Part shown: positions 34,597 to 42,687 of the stretch, one piece after another | Layout of the letters: every line of letters starts with the position of its first letter | How positions within the stretch are numbered: position 1 is the stretch's first letter | IMG/VR virus record: IMGVR_UViG_3300045256_000294 | Coordinates: 62,001 to 126,000 of that record | Strand: one strand, 5' to 3' | Source: a virus | Length of the DNA stretch: 64,000 bases | Position numbers and translations under genes: made by a program | Notes under the pieces: generated by a model | Databases searched by the model: none | Told to the model about the DNA's origin: nothing | Seen by the model: the letters and a program-made list of their open reading frames with translations, nothing else

Positions 34597-34648
34597 GGGC
34601 CTTGGTGACCAGCTTCTTCGACACAGCCGGTTTCTTCGACGTAGCCAT
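34508..34648 (-). CDS. Histone H1-like Lys/Ala/Pro-rich small protein (46 aa)
   Basis: ATG 34648 to TGA 34508 encodes 46 residues dominated by KKPA, KAP and VKK repeats (for example TKAPTKKPVAKKSAAK), with about 17 lysines and no aromatic residue. This is the composition of bacterial H1/Hc1-like DNA-binding tails. GAGG lies nine bases before the start. It is the only minus-strand gene in this stretch. It probably binds DNA or RNA non-specifically, perhaps in packaging or nucleoid control. The composition is certain; the role is inferred. Confidence 0.6.
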   Translation of the reverse strand: MATSKKPAVSKKLVTKAPTKKPVAKKSAAKAPAKKPAVKKVADKKK

Positions 34649-34767
34649 CAGTGCACATCCTCAACAGGGGACAAAGGGTTCAGGCGGGCAGTCAACAGCC
34701 CGCCTACGTACGCTTCGGAATCTCACAGACTGAAACATACGGTGCAGACATCAGCCGAGGGACCCCT

Positions 34768-35523
34768 ATGCGACTAACTGAGCTACACCGATTCCAGTCG
34801 CCGTTTCTTGACGGAATCATTGCCTTGTACCACACCGAAAGTGCGGTCAGCGAAGAAACTCGTCAACTATCATGGCCACAGGAATGGGCTGACGAAGTAA
34901 TACGGAGTCCTCGCTTCCAACGCTGGATGGAGTCCCTGGGGGTGACCGGACCGATCGGTAAACCCATGCAGGGCGGCGTTGGCCGAGCCTACCCTGTAGG
35001 CAAGAACCATATCGTCAAATTCACCACCGACCAGAAAGAAGCCCAGGCAGCGGCCATCCTCAAAGGTCACGACTCGCCGCACGCAGCCGACATCTACGGC
35101 GTCCACCGGATCAACAGTTTCGACCACAACGGCAGGCGGGTCAACCTGTTCGCTATTGTCATGCAGCGGCTGAACACGGGAGTGGGTGCGAGGATGAGAG
35201 CAGCCGGTAACGCCGTCTACCAGTATCTCGATGATAACAGTGGTTTCATCGAAGACGTGGATGCCGTCATCAACGTCGTGATGGCCAAGTATGTGGACCC
35301 GAAGCTGCGGGCTGATGACGGGATGAAGTTCGCAGTGACGAAGGTGGTGAACGCCCTACATGACGTGCAGAAGAGGACGGGTGTGCTGTCCCAGGATCCT
35401 CACGGCGGAAACGTGGCCTTCAAGGGTCGGGAGCCTGCCTTCTTCGACTTCGGGCGGTCCAGTGTGAACTATGACCACCCGAAGTCAAAGGGTGCCCGAA
35501 TCACGGCTCTCCCAGAGTCGTGA
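34768..35523 (+). CDS. Protein-kinase-fold protein
   Basis: The protein has 251 residues from ATG 34768 (GAGG ribosome-binding site); codons upstream are non-coding. The pattern is that of a small kinase: GGVGRAYPVGKNHIVKF (nucleotide loop and Lys strand), then SQDPHGGNVAFK (catalytic-loop-like, with Asp replaced in the HxD position but Asn kept) and FFDFGRSS (DFG). It resembles ABC1/RIO or aminoglycoside-kinase-like folds more than eukaryotic Ser/Thr kinases. It might modify a host protein or small molecule. Its end overlaps a convergent gene by 23 bases. Confidence 0.5.
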   Translation: MRLTELHRFQSPFLDGIIALYHTESAVSEETRQLSWPQEWADEVIRSPRFQRWMESLGVTGPIGKPMQGGVGRAYPVGKNHIVKFTTDQKEAQAAAILKGHDSPHAADIYGVHRINSFDHNGRRVNLFAIVMQRLNTGVGARMRAAGNAVYQYLDDNSGFIEDVDAVINVVMAKYVDPKLRADDGMKFAVTKVVNALHDVQKRTGVLSQDPHGGNVAFKGREPAFFDFGRSSVNYDHPKSKGARITALPES

Positions 35524-35770
35524 TCTTGGCTTCTGGCAGTAGCAAGTCTTTGTCCTTCCAATAACGTTGGTCCACCCCAGCCGTCTGCATCAGGACTTTC
35601 CAGGCGGCTCGCTGATTCTTGGGGACCATGCCGTAGCTGTCCAAGGCAATCCCATATGGGGCCAGTTTTGGGTTCAGTTCAGCGGGGTTCTGGTGCTGGA
35701 CAATCACCCGATAGGAGGTCCCGGTGGGGACTCCAAGGTACAGGTCCAGCTTTTCGAGGTCGTGGGGCAT
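35501..35770 (-). CDS. Hypothetical protein (89 aa)
   Basis: This compact 89-residue protein starts MPHDLEKLDLYLGVP, with YRVIVQHQNPAEL and a basic/aromatic second half (NQRAAWKVLMQTAG). It overlaps the kinase-like gene tail-to-tail. It lies downstream of the sigma-like gene with a GC hairpin between them. No family is recognised. Confidence 0.55.
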   Translation of the reverse strand: MPHDLEKLDLYLGVPTGTSYRVIVQHQNPAELNPKLAPYGIALDSYGMVPKNQRAAWKVLMQTAGVDQRYWKDKDLLLPEAKITTLGEP

Positions 35771-35787
35771 GATCGTTTCAATGCAGC

Positions 35788-35817
35788 ACCGCCCGCGGAG
35801 AGGTCACAGCGGGCGGT
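35788..35817 (-). terminator. GC-rich hairpin after the sigma-like gene
   Basis: ACCGCCCGC (35788-35796) pairs perfectly with GCGGGCGGT (35809-35817) around a 12-base loop. It lies 18 bases past the stop of the minus-strand sigma-like gene. No clear U-tract follows on the minus strand, so termination is plausible but not secure. Confidence 0.35.
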
Positions 35818-35834
35818 AGCATTGTAGCAGGTTG

Positions 35835-37271
35835 TTAATTCGGCACGAAGTCGTTGTAGTGCATGTGGACGCTGATCGTCTTCTTGTGGACGTTCACCGC
35901 TCGCGTGGTGATGCCCAGGAATTCGGCGATGTGGTTGATCTTGGGCGGACCGTCGCCGTACTTAGTGGTGAACCGGACGGAGATTTCGCCCTGGCCGGAC
36001 AGGATGTCGAACACGTCTTTGCAGTGGCCGTCGGGGATGGCGTCCCGGATGGCACGCATCGCTTCCGAGTTGTCCACGATGTCCACGTGGTTATCCGGAT
36101 CCATACGCTCTCCTCCGATGGTTCGGTGGCTGATCTGGGAAATCGTGAAGTCGCTGCTGTCCTGCTCTTCGGTCGGGTTGGCGAAGTTGTCCATCACACT
36201 GACGTGTTCCGGACGGTAGACCTTCACCTGAAACTGCTGCAGGAGCTTGCCGCCCTTCGGCGGTTCTTGCATCTGAGCGATGATCCACTCGCTCTTGTTC
36301 TTACCCGCGGGCAACCACTCTTGATAGAGGGGCATCGGGGTAGCGTCGGGGTTGACCACTACTTCGATTGTCTGTTCGGTGGCCCGGATAAGTACGCCGT
36401 ACAATTCGCCTTTGGCCTTGAGTCTGGCGAATTCGGCGGTGAACTCCGGCGGGGTGGTCAGGCCGCAAATCTTGATGTTGTAGGCCCCGTTCTCCGGCTC
36501 GATCCGCTCGCAGTAGTTGTAGTCAACCTCCATTTGGTTGCACAAGCTCAGGATTTCCTGAGTGAGCAGCCAGTCGGTGTTGCCGACGATCCCCTGCGGC
36601 TCCTTGTTGTGTTCTTTCCGCTTATTTTCGTTGATCTGTTGGCGGAAGTAGTTCCACACGAACTCGCCGAAGAATTTCCGCAGTTGCTTGTCGTCATCGA
36701 CGATGGCTTGCGGGTTCTCGTACTTCTTGGCCCCGGCGATCGCGAAGATGGTGGACTTGTAGGTCGGGGCGGCGAAGCCGTCCGGCATGTCCGCGTAGCT
36801 GGCCTGGAAGTCCTCGATGGTGATGTACTTGTCGTTGTTCCGTACCCGTTGCTGCAGAGCCTCGATGTCGCCGGGGGAGTCGATTTCGACGCACCGGCAG
36901 TTCGGACAAGGGGTCTGGATGCGGTCGATGGCTTTGGGCTTGGCCCGCTTGGTCGTATAGGTGGCGGAGCCGCAGGCCCGGCACTCGAAGGTGTACTTGC
37001 GGTGGTAGAAAAGGTCCACGACACCCCGCCAGATGGCGACCCGCAGTTCTTGCTCGGCGATCTCCCGGTCATCGGCGTAGTCCGCCGCGATGGTGACCGA
37101 GAGTTCCTTCATGAACTTGATCTTGTGCCGCTGCATGTCCGGGTGGGCGGAGATCCTCCGCACGAGTCCCTCGATATGTTCCCGCTGGTCGGCGGTGAGA
37201 CCCTTCATGGTGATATTGGCGAGGGAGCCACGAAGGTACAGTTCGGGCATCTGTCGAACGTTAGCCATCAC
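35835..37271 (-). CDS. Zinc-ribbon protein with sigma-region-4-like C-terminus
   Basis: The protein has 478 residues. The first 90 are helical with an acidic, aromatic pattern (EQELRVAIWRGVVDLFYHRK) reminiscent of sigma region 2. A zinc ribbon follows (ECRACG ... TPCPNCRC). The final 60 residues (KINHIAEFLGITTRAVNVHKK) look like the helix-turn-helix of sigma region 4. This order suggests a phage transcription-initiation factor, perhaps for late genes, but the long middle is unfamiliar. A 492-codon open frame exists on the opposite strand, but this strand has the protein-like sequence. It is divergent from the second sigma-like gene. Confidence 0.5.
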   Translation of the reverse strand: MMANVRQMPELYLRGSLANITMKGLTADQREHIEGLVRRISAHPDMQRHKIKFMKELSVTIAADYADDREIAEQELRVAIWRGVVDLFYHRKYTFECRACGSATYTTKRAKPKAIDRIQTPCPNCRCVEIDSPGDIEALQQRVRNNDKYITIEDFQASYADMPDGFAAPTYKSTIFAIAGAKKYENPQAIVDDDKQLRKFFGEFVWNYFRQQINENKRKEHNKEPQGIVGNTDWLLTQEILSLCNQMEVDYNYCERIEPENGAYNIKICGLTTPPEFTAEFARLKAKGELYGVLIRATEQTIEVVVNPDATPMPLYQEWLPAGKNKSEWIIAQMQEPPKGGKLLQQFQVKVYRPEHVSVMDNFANPTEEQDSSDFTISQISHRTIGGERMDPDNHVDIVDNSEAMRAIRDAIPDGHCKDVFDILSGQGEISVRFTTKYGDGPPKINHIAEFLGITTRAVNVHKKTISVHMHYNDFVPN

Positions 37272-37422
37272 TCAGAACTCCTGGTAGGTTGCGATTTATT
37301 AGCCACTTGAACGTTATACCGGTCTTAGGGATACCATGAACGTTTACGGGACATTCATTGTATTGGGTCCGGCTAGTGCGACCCACCCTATTCACCCCGA
37401 TATCTGTGGCAAGGGAACCGTC

Positions 37423-38208
37423 ATGGCTCAATATTGCGATTCCCAGAAGCTAGAGCGGAACTGGTTCCACTGGCTCCTGTCGTCGCGGGTGCCCACCCTC
37501 GAACACTATCGGAGTATCGGACTCCTCTGGACCAAGGTCATCGGAGTGGTCACCGACGATGAAGGTTCTCCACTCCATCGTCACGGGAAGGTCCTCCCCG
37601 ATCCCTCTTATCCAGTCCGGGCTCACTGCATCGCTCTCGCGACCCCCATCTACTTCAACAGTCACGACGGGCAAGTACAGTCAACCGGTACCGTGTTCCA
37701 GGATGGCAAGCCATTGCGTCAGGCTCTGCCGCCAACCGAGATCCTGAACCTCCTTTCTGACGACTCGTTGCACCGTCTAGGGGACCCCCTGGTGCAACTA
37801 ACCAAGGTCATCCCCAGCCTACAAAGCAAGGGGTACATCCGCGAGATGTCCACGAACACGACTTGGCACGCCATGCTGGAAGATGTTAACCGCATCTGCC
37901 ACGGCATCGCGATGAAATTCAAGCCGAGGAACGAGGACGAGCACGCGGAACTGACCAACGAAGCCGTCTACCAAGTGATGAAGAAGCTGGCTGAGTACAA
38001 GCTGGTGTACACTCCCGGCCGGGCACCGGTCTTCAACCTGCTGACAACCACCATCCACCGTGTTCTCTACTCCGTGATGAACAAGCGGAAGCACCAGCGG
38101 GAAGGGCTTGGCCGAATCCTGGCCGAAGCCGAGGCCGGCACCCTTCCGGAAACTCATCGCAGCTTGCGAGTGCAGAGCGGTCATCGCCGAACCATTAGAA
38201 CACGGTGA
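37423..38208 (+). CDS. Phage sigma factor-like protein (region 2), possible frameshifted C-terminus
   Basis: The start is ATG 37423 after AGGGA; an ATG at 37336 would add 29 unlikely residues. The C-terminal third reads ICHGIAMKFKPRNEDEHAEL, then EAVYQVMKKLAEYKL, then RAPVFNLLTTTIHRVLYSVM. This is the order and spacing of sigma-70 region 2 (helices before and within the -10-binding part), as in T4 gp55-like late sigma factors. In this frame the protein ends soon after (THRSLRVQ...). The +1 frame continues with good codon bias (LIAACECRAVIAEPLEHG, then VGLAISIKHIGTYLKHIV) to TAA at 38365. A one-base insertion near 38140 may have cut the C-terminus. Confidence 0.55.
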   Translation: MAQYCDSQKLERNWFHWLLSSRVPTLEHYRSIGLLWTKVIGVVTDDEGSPLHRHGKVLPDPSYPVRAHCIALATPIYFNSHDGQVQSTGTVFQDGKPLRQALPPTEILNLLSDDSLHRLGDPLVQLTKVIPSLQSKGYIREMSTNTTWHAMLEDVNRICHGIAMKFKPRNEDEHAELTNEAVYQVMKKLAEYKLVYTPGRAPVFNLLTTTIHRVLYSVMNKRKHQREGLGRILAEAEAGTLPETHRSLRVQSGHRRTIRTR

Positions 38209-38504
38209 TTCTGGCCTGTCAAGGTCGGTAGCCACCACCGTTCAAACACTTTCGGCCAATCTTCGCCATGTCGGCATTCCTGGTGTGGTAGGATTAGCCA
38301 TATCAATAAAACACATCGGCACGTATTTGAAACACATTGTGTATATCGAAAGGTTCGCCGCCTAAGCTTGTTCAGGCTCTTATCAGGACGTCCCGATCAC
38401 CATGTCTTGAACGCCAATCGTCGTTTTAGTGTCAATGTATTAAAAGCTAACGGGTATCGGGAGTACCGTACCAGTGTCGTGCGACTCCACAACTGCAGGT
38501 AATC
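38209..38504 (+). other. Gap after the sigma-like gene, partly open in another frame
   Basis: Bases up to 38365 are open in the +1 frame and look like the lost C-terminus of the sigma-like protein. From 38366 to 38504 I see no gene and no strong hairpin, only an A/T-richer stretch (38425-38450) that could hold a promoter for the following operon. Confidence 0.35.
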
Positions 38505-38780
38505 ATGACCACGTCCGACCCGCGTTTGCGGAAAGTCAGGACTCCTTTGGCCAGCCCGGAGGCCCGCAAGTTACTTAAAGACCACAAGGAAGCTATCGTC
38601 ATCACCGTCAATCCGGACATGAAGGGTGACGGCGAAGTTAACTTGGCGGTCTACACCAAGCTGGCCAACGAGGGGGGCGTGTTAGCCACCTACCTCGAAC
38701 AGGTTTTGAAGAACCTGATGCGGACACGAAATGACAAACAAGCACATCGTACGGGCAAAGCCGCCCCAACTGGTGCGTAA
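38505..38780 (+). CDS. Hypothetical basic protein (91 aa)
   Basis: The protein starts MTTSDPRLRKVRTPLASP, then KEAIVITVNPDMKGDGEVN and a helix TKLANEGGVLATYLEQVL, ending with a basic tail. No family is recognised. Its last 50 bases overlap the DUF115-like gene, suggesting coupled expression. The Shine-Dalgarno is weak. Confidence 0.55.
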   Translation: MTTSDPRLRKVRTPLASPEARKLLKDHKEAIVITVNPDMKGDGEVNLAVYTKLANEGGVLATYLEQVLKNLMRTRNDKQAHRTGKAAPTGA

Positions 38781-40779
38781 GCGGATCCAAGTGGTCTTGC
38801 CGAAGAACGTCTCTGTCGTCATCAAACCCAGCCGAGCCCAGGTTGTCAACCTCAAAGACCTGAGGAAACAGGTCCCACAACCGGCGAAGCCTATACCACA
38901 GCCCAAAGTAGAACCGGCCCAACCACAGAATCTGGCAATGCCGGCGGCCGCGATCGCCCGACAAAAGCTCATCAAGAGTCGGCGATCGCAACAGGGACGT
39001 AAGAAAACCGAAGTCAAGTACGTCAGCCGGGACATCAACCCCGAATCTATCAACCGCATCGCATTGCTACGAAACGCGGGGAGGGGGAAGCTGTTGATAA
39101 TCGTGGGGAACGGCCCATCCATCCTCGAAGCAGACCTGGGCAGGCTCCGCAACAACCCCCGCATCCAGATTCTGACCGTCAACAAGCCCGATGCCCGGCT
39201 CTGGCCCACAGACTTCTGGGCCTTCTTCGACTCATCCCAATTCCGACGCCACGAAGAATTGTGGAACGGCTACAGTGGCCTCATCTTCAACAGCACCGCC
39301 ATCAAACGGCAGAAGTCCACCAGTATGCAGTTCAGGAATAAGGGTGGCAAAGGATGGAGTCGTGACCTACTATCTGGAATCCATATCGGCCGCTCGTCCG
39401 TCTACGCCAGCATGCAAATCGCCAGTTGGATGAACCACGAGCACGTCTACATCTTCGGGTGCCTGCCAGACGGAGAGAAGATTCTAACTGGCAGGGGTAT
39501 GGTCGCCATCGATGCCCTAGGGCCACTCGACCAAGTTTATACTACTCAAGGTTTCAAACAGTTGACAGGATACCAAAGACGCTGGTATGAAGGCACGCTG
39601 GTGTCGCTCACCACCAGGATGAATAATATTCCTCTAAATGTTACAGAAGAACATCCAATACTGGTTGAACGTCAAGGACAAGAGTCATTTGTGCGGGCTG
39701 GGGATATTGGCGTTGGTGATATAGCAATCTATCCGATTGACCAAAGTGTTGAAGAGGATCGACATAGCACAGACTTCTGGTGGTTAGTGGGTGTCTACGC
39801 TGCTCAAGGATATATTAGACCGGTTCGTGACAAGTACAAATACGCAGTGATGTGCTTGGGCCGTCACGAAGCTAGTTTCCAGCAAAAAGTCGCTAAGACT
39901 GCCGCCCTTTGTCTTGGATGCAGGACCACTGGAGACAAGCGCAATCGCTCGACCACCGAGCTTGTCATTAATAACGACTATTTCGGGCGATTCGTTGCCG
40001 AACATGTAGGCCGTGGTTCTACTACTAAATTTCTTAGCCCCACAGTGATGCGGCTTCCCCCCGACAAACAAGCCGCGTTTGTCGCAGGGTATTGTGAGGG
40101 TGATGGTTCTCTGTTCGTAAAAAATAAACTCGGCAAACATGAGTGCACATTCTCTACGGCATCGGAAAGTTTGGCCGAGTGTCTCCAGAAGCTTTTACTC
40201 AGATTCGGAGTTATATCGTCTCTGGTGAAATCTAAGCGCCCATCCGGATTTGATCGCTCCGGTTGTGGTCAATATGGGGTCCGTTATCATGTCCATGTTA
40301 TAGGGGCGGTTCTTGACAGCCTTGCCAGTCGTTGTGGATGGACAGTTACCACGAGCAAGAAAAGACCTTTATTTGATACTGAGATTTTGGATGGGCGGCT
40401 TCGCGTTCGGGTCAGGAGTGTGTCCCACACATCGTACGTTGGTTATGTCAACAACATCGAGGTGAAAGGGCCGCACACCTATAGTTCTCGTCTCCTCATG
40501 ACACACAACTGCGACATGAACCCCGACGGTATCAACGGAAAACTCCACTTCTACGGGCAGAACCCAGACGTCGATCAAGAACAGCGGAAGCAACGGTTCG
40601 CCAAGGAAGCAGTATTCTACGATCAGGCTGCTGACATCATGACCCCGGACGAGCGGCTGAAATTCACCTTCTGCTCGGCTTACAACAAATGGCCATTCGT
40701 CGAGAAGTATGGGCGTCTGGACCATCGCGAAGCAATTGACCACATCTTGAAACATGCTGAGCAGCTAAACAAATCCTGA
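38731..40779 (+). CDS. DUF115/MptE-like glycan protein with an intein
   Basis: The 682 residues become 332 after intein removal. The N-terminal 100 residues are basic and Pro/Gln-rich. The Rossmann-like core starts KLLIIVGNGPSILEADL (the GxGPS loop), then ILTVNKPDARLW, WAFFDSSQFRR, and HVYIFG joined to CDMNPDGINGK. The same loop and final strand occur in the DUF115 half of the glycosyltransferase at 8624. DUF115 proteins act in transfer or synthesis of surface sugars. The C-terminal tail is helical. It is followed after 60 bases by the deoxyribosyltransferase-like gene. Confidence 0.7.
   Translation: MTNKHIVRAKPPQLVRKRIQVVLPKNVSVVIKPSRAQVVNLKDLRKQVPQPAKPIPQPKVEPAQPQNLAMPAAAIARQKLIKSRRSQQGRKKTEVKYVSRDINPESINRIALLRNAGRGKLLIIVGNGPSILEADLGRLRNNPRIQILTVNKPDARLWPTDFWAFFDSSQFRRHEELWNGYSGLIFNSTAIKRQKSTSMQFRNKGGKGWSRDLLSGIHIGRSSVYASMQIASWMNHEHVYIFGCLPDGEKILTGRGMVAIDALGPLDQVYTTQGFKQLTGYQRRWYEGTLVSLTTRMNNIPLNVTEEHPILVERQGQESFVRAGDIGVGDIAIYPIDQSVEEDRHSTDFWWLVGVYAAQGYIRPVRDKYKYAVMCLGRHEASFQQKVAKTAALCLGCRTTGDKRNRSTTELVINNDYFGRFVAEHVGRGSTTKFLSPTVMRLPPDKQAAFVAGYCEGDGSLFVKNKLGKHECTFSTASESLAECLQKLLLRFGVISSLVKSKRPSGFDRSGCGQYGVRYHVHVIGAVLDSLASRCGWTVTTSKKRPLFDTEILDGRLRVRVRSVSHTSYVGYVNNIEVKGPHTYSSRLLMTHNCDMNPDGINGKLHFYGQNPDVDQEQRKQRFAKEAVFYDQAADIMTPDERLKFTFCSAYNKWPFVEKYGRLDHREAIDHILKHAEQLNKS
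39460..40509 (+). other. Intein in the DUF115-like protein (350 aa, LAGLIDADG type)
   Basis: The intein starts at Cys244 (CLPDGEKILTGRG) after VYIFG and ends MTHN before Cys (CDMNPDG), restoring the last core strand and its Asp. Block B is TEEHPILVE. LAGLIDADG-like helices are FWWLVGVYAAQGY and AAFVAGYCEGDGS; the first lacks the usual acidic residue. The insertion point is a conserved loop near the active site of a sugar-pathway enzyme, an unusual host for an intein. Composition is clearly richer in A/T than the extein. Confidence 0.85.
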
Positions 40780-40838
40780 TACGTATTGTAGAATCCGTAT
40801 CACAACGCGGGGGGCGGCCGGCAGGCCGTATTGTAGCT

Positions 40839-41222
40839 ATGTCGGCAGTCTATGTTGGGTCGAGCCTGCATAACGCCCAGCGAGTCCGAGAGGTCCAACA
40901 ACGGTTTCGTGATGTAGGGATCGACATCACTTACGACTGGACCACCCACGGTCAGATCTTCGACGAAGCCCTCCTAGCCGAAGTCGGGGAGCTAGAGGAG
41001 AAAGGCGTCCGAGACTGCGACGTCTTTTTCATGCTTCATCCCGCCAGAAATGGCACTCACTATGAGATGGGCCTCGCTAAGGGGCTCAATAAACTCATCG
41101 TGATGGTGGCAGAGCAAGAAGTTGAGAAGAAGACCTTCTACTACACCAGCGGCATCGTCAAGTTCACCAACCTCGATGAAGCTATCGAATTCGTCAAGCT
41201 AACCCTGAGAGAAAGACCATGA
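40839..41222 (+). CDS. Nucleoside 2-deoxyribosyltransferase-like protein (127 aa)
   Basis: The pattern is MSAVYVGSSLHNAQRV (first strand and nucleotide loop), then ITYDWTTHG, then CDVFFMLHP and THYEMGLAKGLNK, where the Glu in the YEMGLA helix is the family nucleophile. This matches small deoxyribosyltransferase/RCL-type N-glycosidases acting on deoxynucleosides or deoxynucleoside monophosphates. The stop overlaps the DeoC-like gene (ATGA), and the PurZ-like gene is 1.7 kb downstream. A role in purine deoxynucleotide turnover is inferred. Confidence 0.65.
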   Translation: MSAVYVGSSLHNAQRVREVQQRFRDVGIDITYDWTTHGQIFDEALLAEVGELEEKGVRDCDVFFMLHPARNGTHYEMGLAKGLNKLIVMVAEQEVEKKTFYYTSGIVKFTNLDEAIEFVKLTLRERP

Positions 41223-41965
41223 GTGGCATCTTCAACCGCCTCGAACTGGACGTGATGCAGGCCAACGAACTCAAGGAGAGCGTCGAGCTAGCCTTCAAGT
41301 ATAAGTTCCCCGCGATCGTCGTACATCCCGGCCTCGCCTCCGACGCTCTACGAGCCCGCGGTGCCGTCCGCGGCCAGTTCAAGATCATCACCCCGGTGGA
41401 TTGGCCCAAGGGCGATAACTTCGGCATCGTGAAATTCCGCGGCCTGTCTCTCGACGCAGTAGAGACCGACGGGTTCGAGATCATGCTCACCGGCGGAAAG
41501 TCGGAGGGCGACACCAGGAACGAGGCCAAGGCCCTCACCGAATTCGTCAAAAGGCAGATCTCCGACCAAACGGAGGTTCGGTTCGTGCTAGGCAGCTTCA
41601 TGCGGGACAACGACAACCTCGCTGCCCTGTGCCGGGGGCTCTTACACGTTCGTACTCCTACCCTAGTTCGCACCGACACCCAACTCAAGCTTCAGGTGTC
41701 CAAGGCGAACACCGAAGAGCATAACCGGGTGGTTAATCTCATCCGCAGCATCGTCCAGGTGCCGGTGAAGGTGGCCGGCAATATCGCCGGGGTGCGGTCG
41801 GTGACCGGCTGCCCCGACGCCGCCCGGTACGCGGTGAACCTATTGCAGGCCCGCACGATCATCAAAGAGTTCCAGCAACAGCCCGGTGGCTTGCGAACTC
41901 TCCTAAACAGCCCGCCGCCGGACAACCCGGCCGAAGTGGAGCAAGAGGATGATGCTACCGTGTGA
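41219..41965 (+). CDS. DeoC-like aldolase-fold protein (248 aa)
   Basis: The protein reads as a TIM barrel: FPAIVVHPGLASDAL, then FKIITPVDWPKGDNFG, then TPTLVRTDTQLKLQV and VPVKVAGNIAGVRSV. The last two resemble the KTSTGF and KxSGGI strands of deoxyribose-phosphate aldolase. The catalytic Lys of the first appears replaced by Arg, while the second Lys is kept. Activity is therefore uncertain. The coupling to a deoxyribosyltransferase-like gene suggests joint handling of deoxyribose compounds. A Pro/Glu tail ends the protein. Confidence 0.45.
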   Translation: MSGIFNRLELDVMQANELKESVELAFKYKFPAIVVHPGLASDALRARGAVRGQFKIITPVDWPKGDNFGIVKFRGLSLDAVETDGFEIMLTGGKSEGDTRNEAKALTEFVKRQISDQTEVRFVLGSFMRDNDNLAALCRGLLHVRTPTLVRTDTQLKLQVSKANTEEHNRVVNLIRSIVQVPVKVAGNIAGVRSVTGCPDAARYAVNLLQARTIIKEFQQQPGGLRTLLNSPPPDNPAEVEQEDDATV

Positions 41966-42272
41966 TGCCTGCGGGAGCGAGCAAGAATTCGACGCGGGCA
42001 ATGATTATATCTTCTGCACCCGTTGCGGCCACTCGATCCCTGTAACCATGGAAACGGTACACATCGGTGAGAAGTTAGGGGAGGCCCTCCTGCTACCGCC
42101 GCCACAGGTATTAGAAGAAGGAACGGTCGTCATTATTGACCATGAGGATCACGTCTGGCACAATGAAATCGCCGTCATCTGTGGTGTTAAACACAAATTC
42201 TACCGCCTGGAATTCGGCGGTAGAAAAACCTGGGTCCCCTGCGAGTGGGTGAAAGAACATGAACCTCATTAG
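41949..42272 (+). CDS. Zinc-ribbon protein (107 aa)
   Basis: The N-terminus holds a zinc ribbon: LPCDACGSE and IFCTRCGHS. A short helix and an SH3/KOW-like beta barrel follow (EGTVVIIDHEDHVWHNEI then YRLEFGGRKTWV). This could bind nucleic acid or a ribonucleoprotein. It overlaps both neighbours by 14-17 bases and so belongs to the operon leading to the PurZ-like gene. No exact family is named. Confidence 0.6.
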   Translation: MMLPCDACGSEQEFDAGNDYIFCTRCGHSIPVTMETVHIGEKLGEALLLPPPQVLEEGTVVIIDHEDHVWHNEIAVICGVKHKFYRLEFGGRKTWVPCEWVKEHEPH

Positions 42273-42630
42273 CGAAATGGAGGAACTCGGCCAAGACGCC
42301 GACCTCCTGACCCGCAGCGACCCCTGGCTCGAACAGGAGCGGGTCCGCCTGTCCGAAGAGTTAGAGAAAGTTGCCACCCACCTACGGGCCGTGCACGTAG
42401 CCCAAAAGATCAAGCGGCAACTCCAGCAAAAAAACCTCGTCGCCGTCCAGCAACTCCTACGGGACGCCGACGGTGAGGTCAAGAACATCATCGTCCGGAT
42501 CATGAACCTACCGGACGCCCTGTCGATGCTCTCGACCTCAGACACCCTGGACGAACTGAACGTCGCCGCCCAACTCCACGGGTGGAAAGAGGACGGTTAC
42601 GATCTGGTGGCCAGCGCAGCCCTCCGATAA
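42259..42630 (+). CDS. Hypothetical helical protein (123 aa)
   Basis: This is an almost entirely helical protein with likely coiled-coil stretches (RVRLSEELEKVATHLRAV, then QKIKRQLQQKNLVAVQQ) and a short C-terminal domain. No family is recognised. It overlaps the zinc-ribbon gene by 14 bases. A GC hairpin follows its stop. Confidence 0.6.
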   Translation: MNLISEMEELGQDADLLTRSDPWLEQERVRLSEELEKVATHLRAVHVAQKIKRQLQQKNLVAVQQLLRDADGEVKNIIVRIMNLPDALSMLSTSDTLDELNVAAQLHGWKEDGYDLVASAALR

Positions 42631-42655
42631 GGTCTATACCCACCCACAGTCCAAT

Positions 42656-42679
42656 CGGGCCAGCCGGAAGGCTGGCCCG
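42656..42679 (+). promoter_or_regulatory. Strong hairpin with a GGAA loop, ten bases before a start codon
   Basis: CGGGCCAGCC (42656-42665) pairs with GGCTGGCCCG (42670-42679) around the loop GGAA. ATG 42688 follows nine bases later. There is no U-tract. It may be a terminator, but a GGA in a hairpin loop near a start codon is also the classic CsrA-binding shape, and the window encodes a CsrA. Confidence 0.45.
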
Positions 42680-42687
42680 GCCCATTT

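Noticed and set aside
35832-37310. 492-codon open frame on the plus strand opposite the sigma-like gene
   Set aside because: It is a mirror of the minus-strand gene, has Val/Leu/Asp/Gly-heavy low-information sequence, and the minus strand shows a zinc ribbon and helix-turn-helix.
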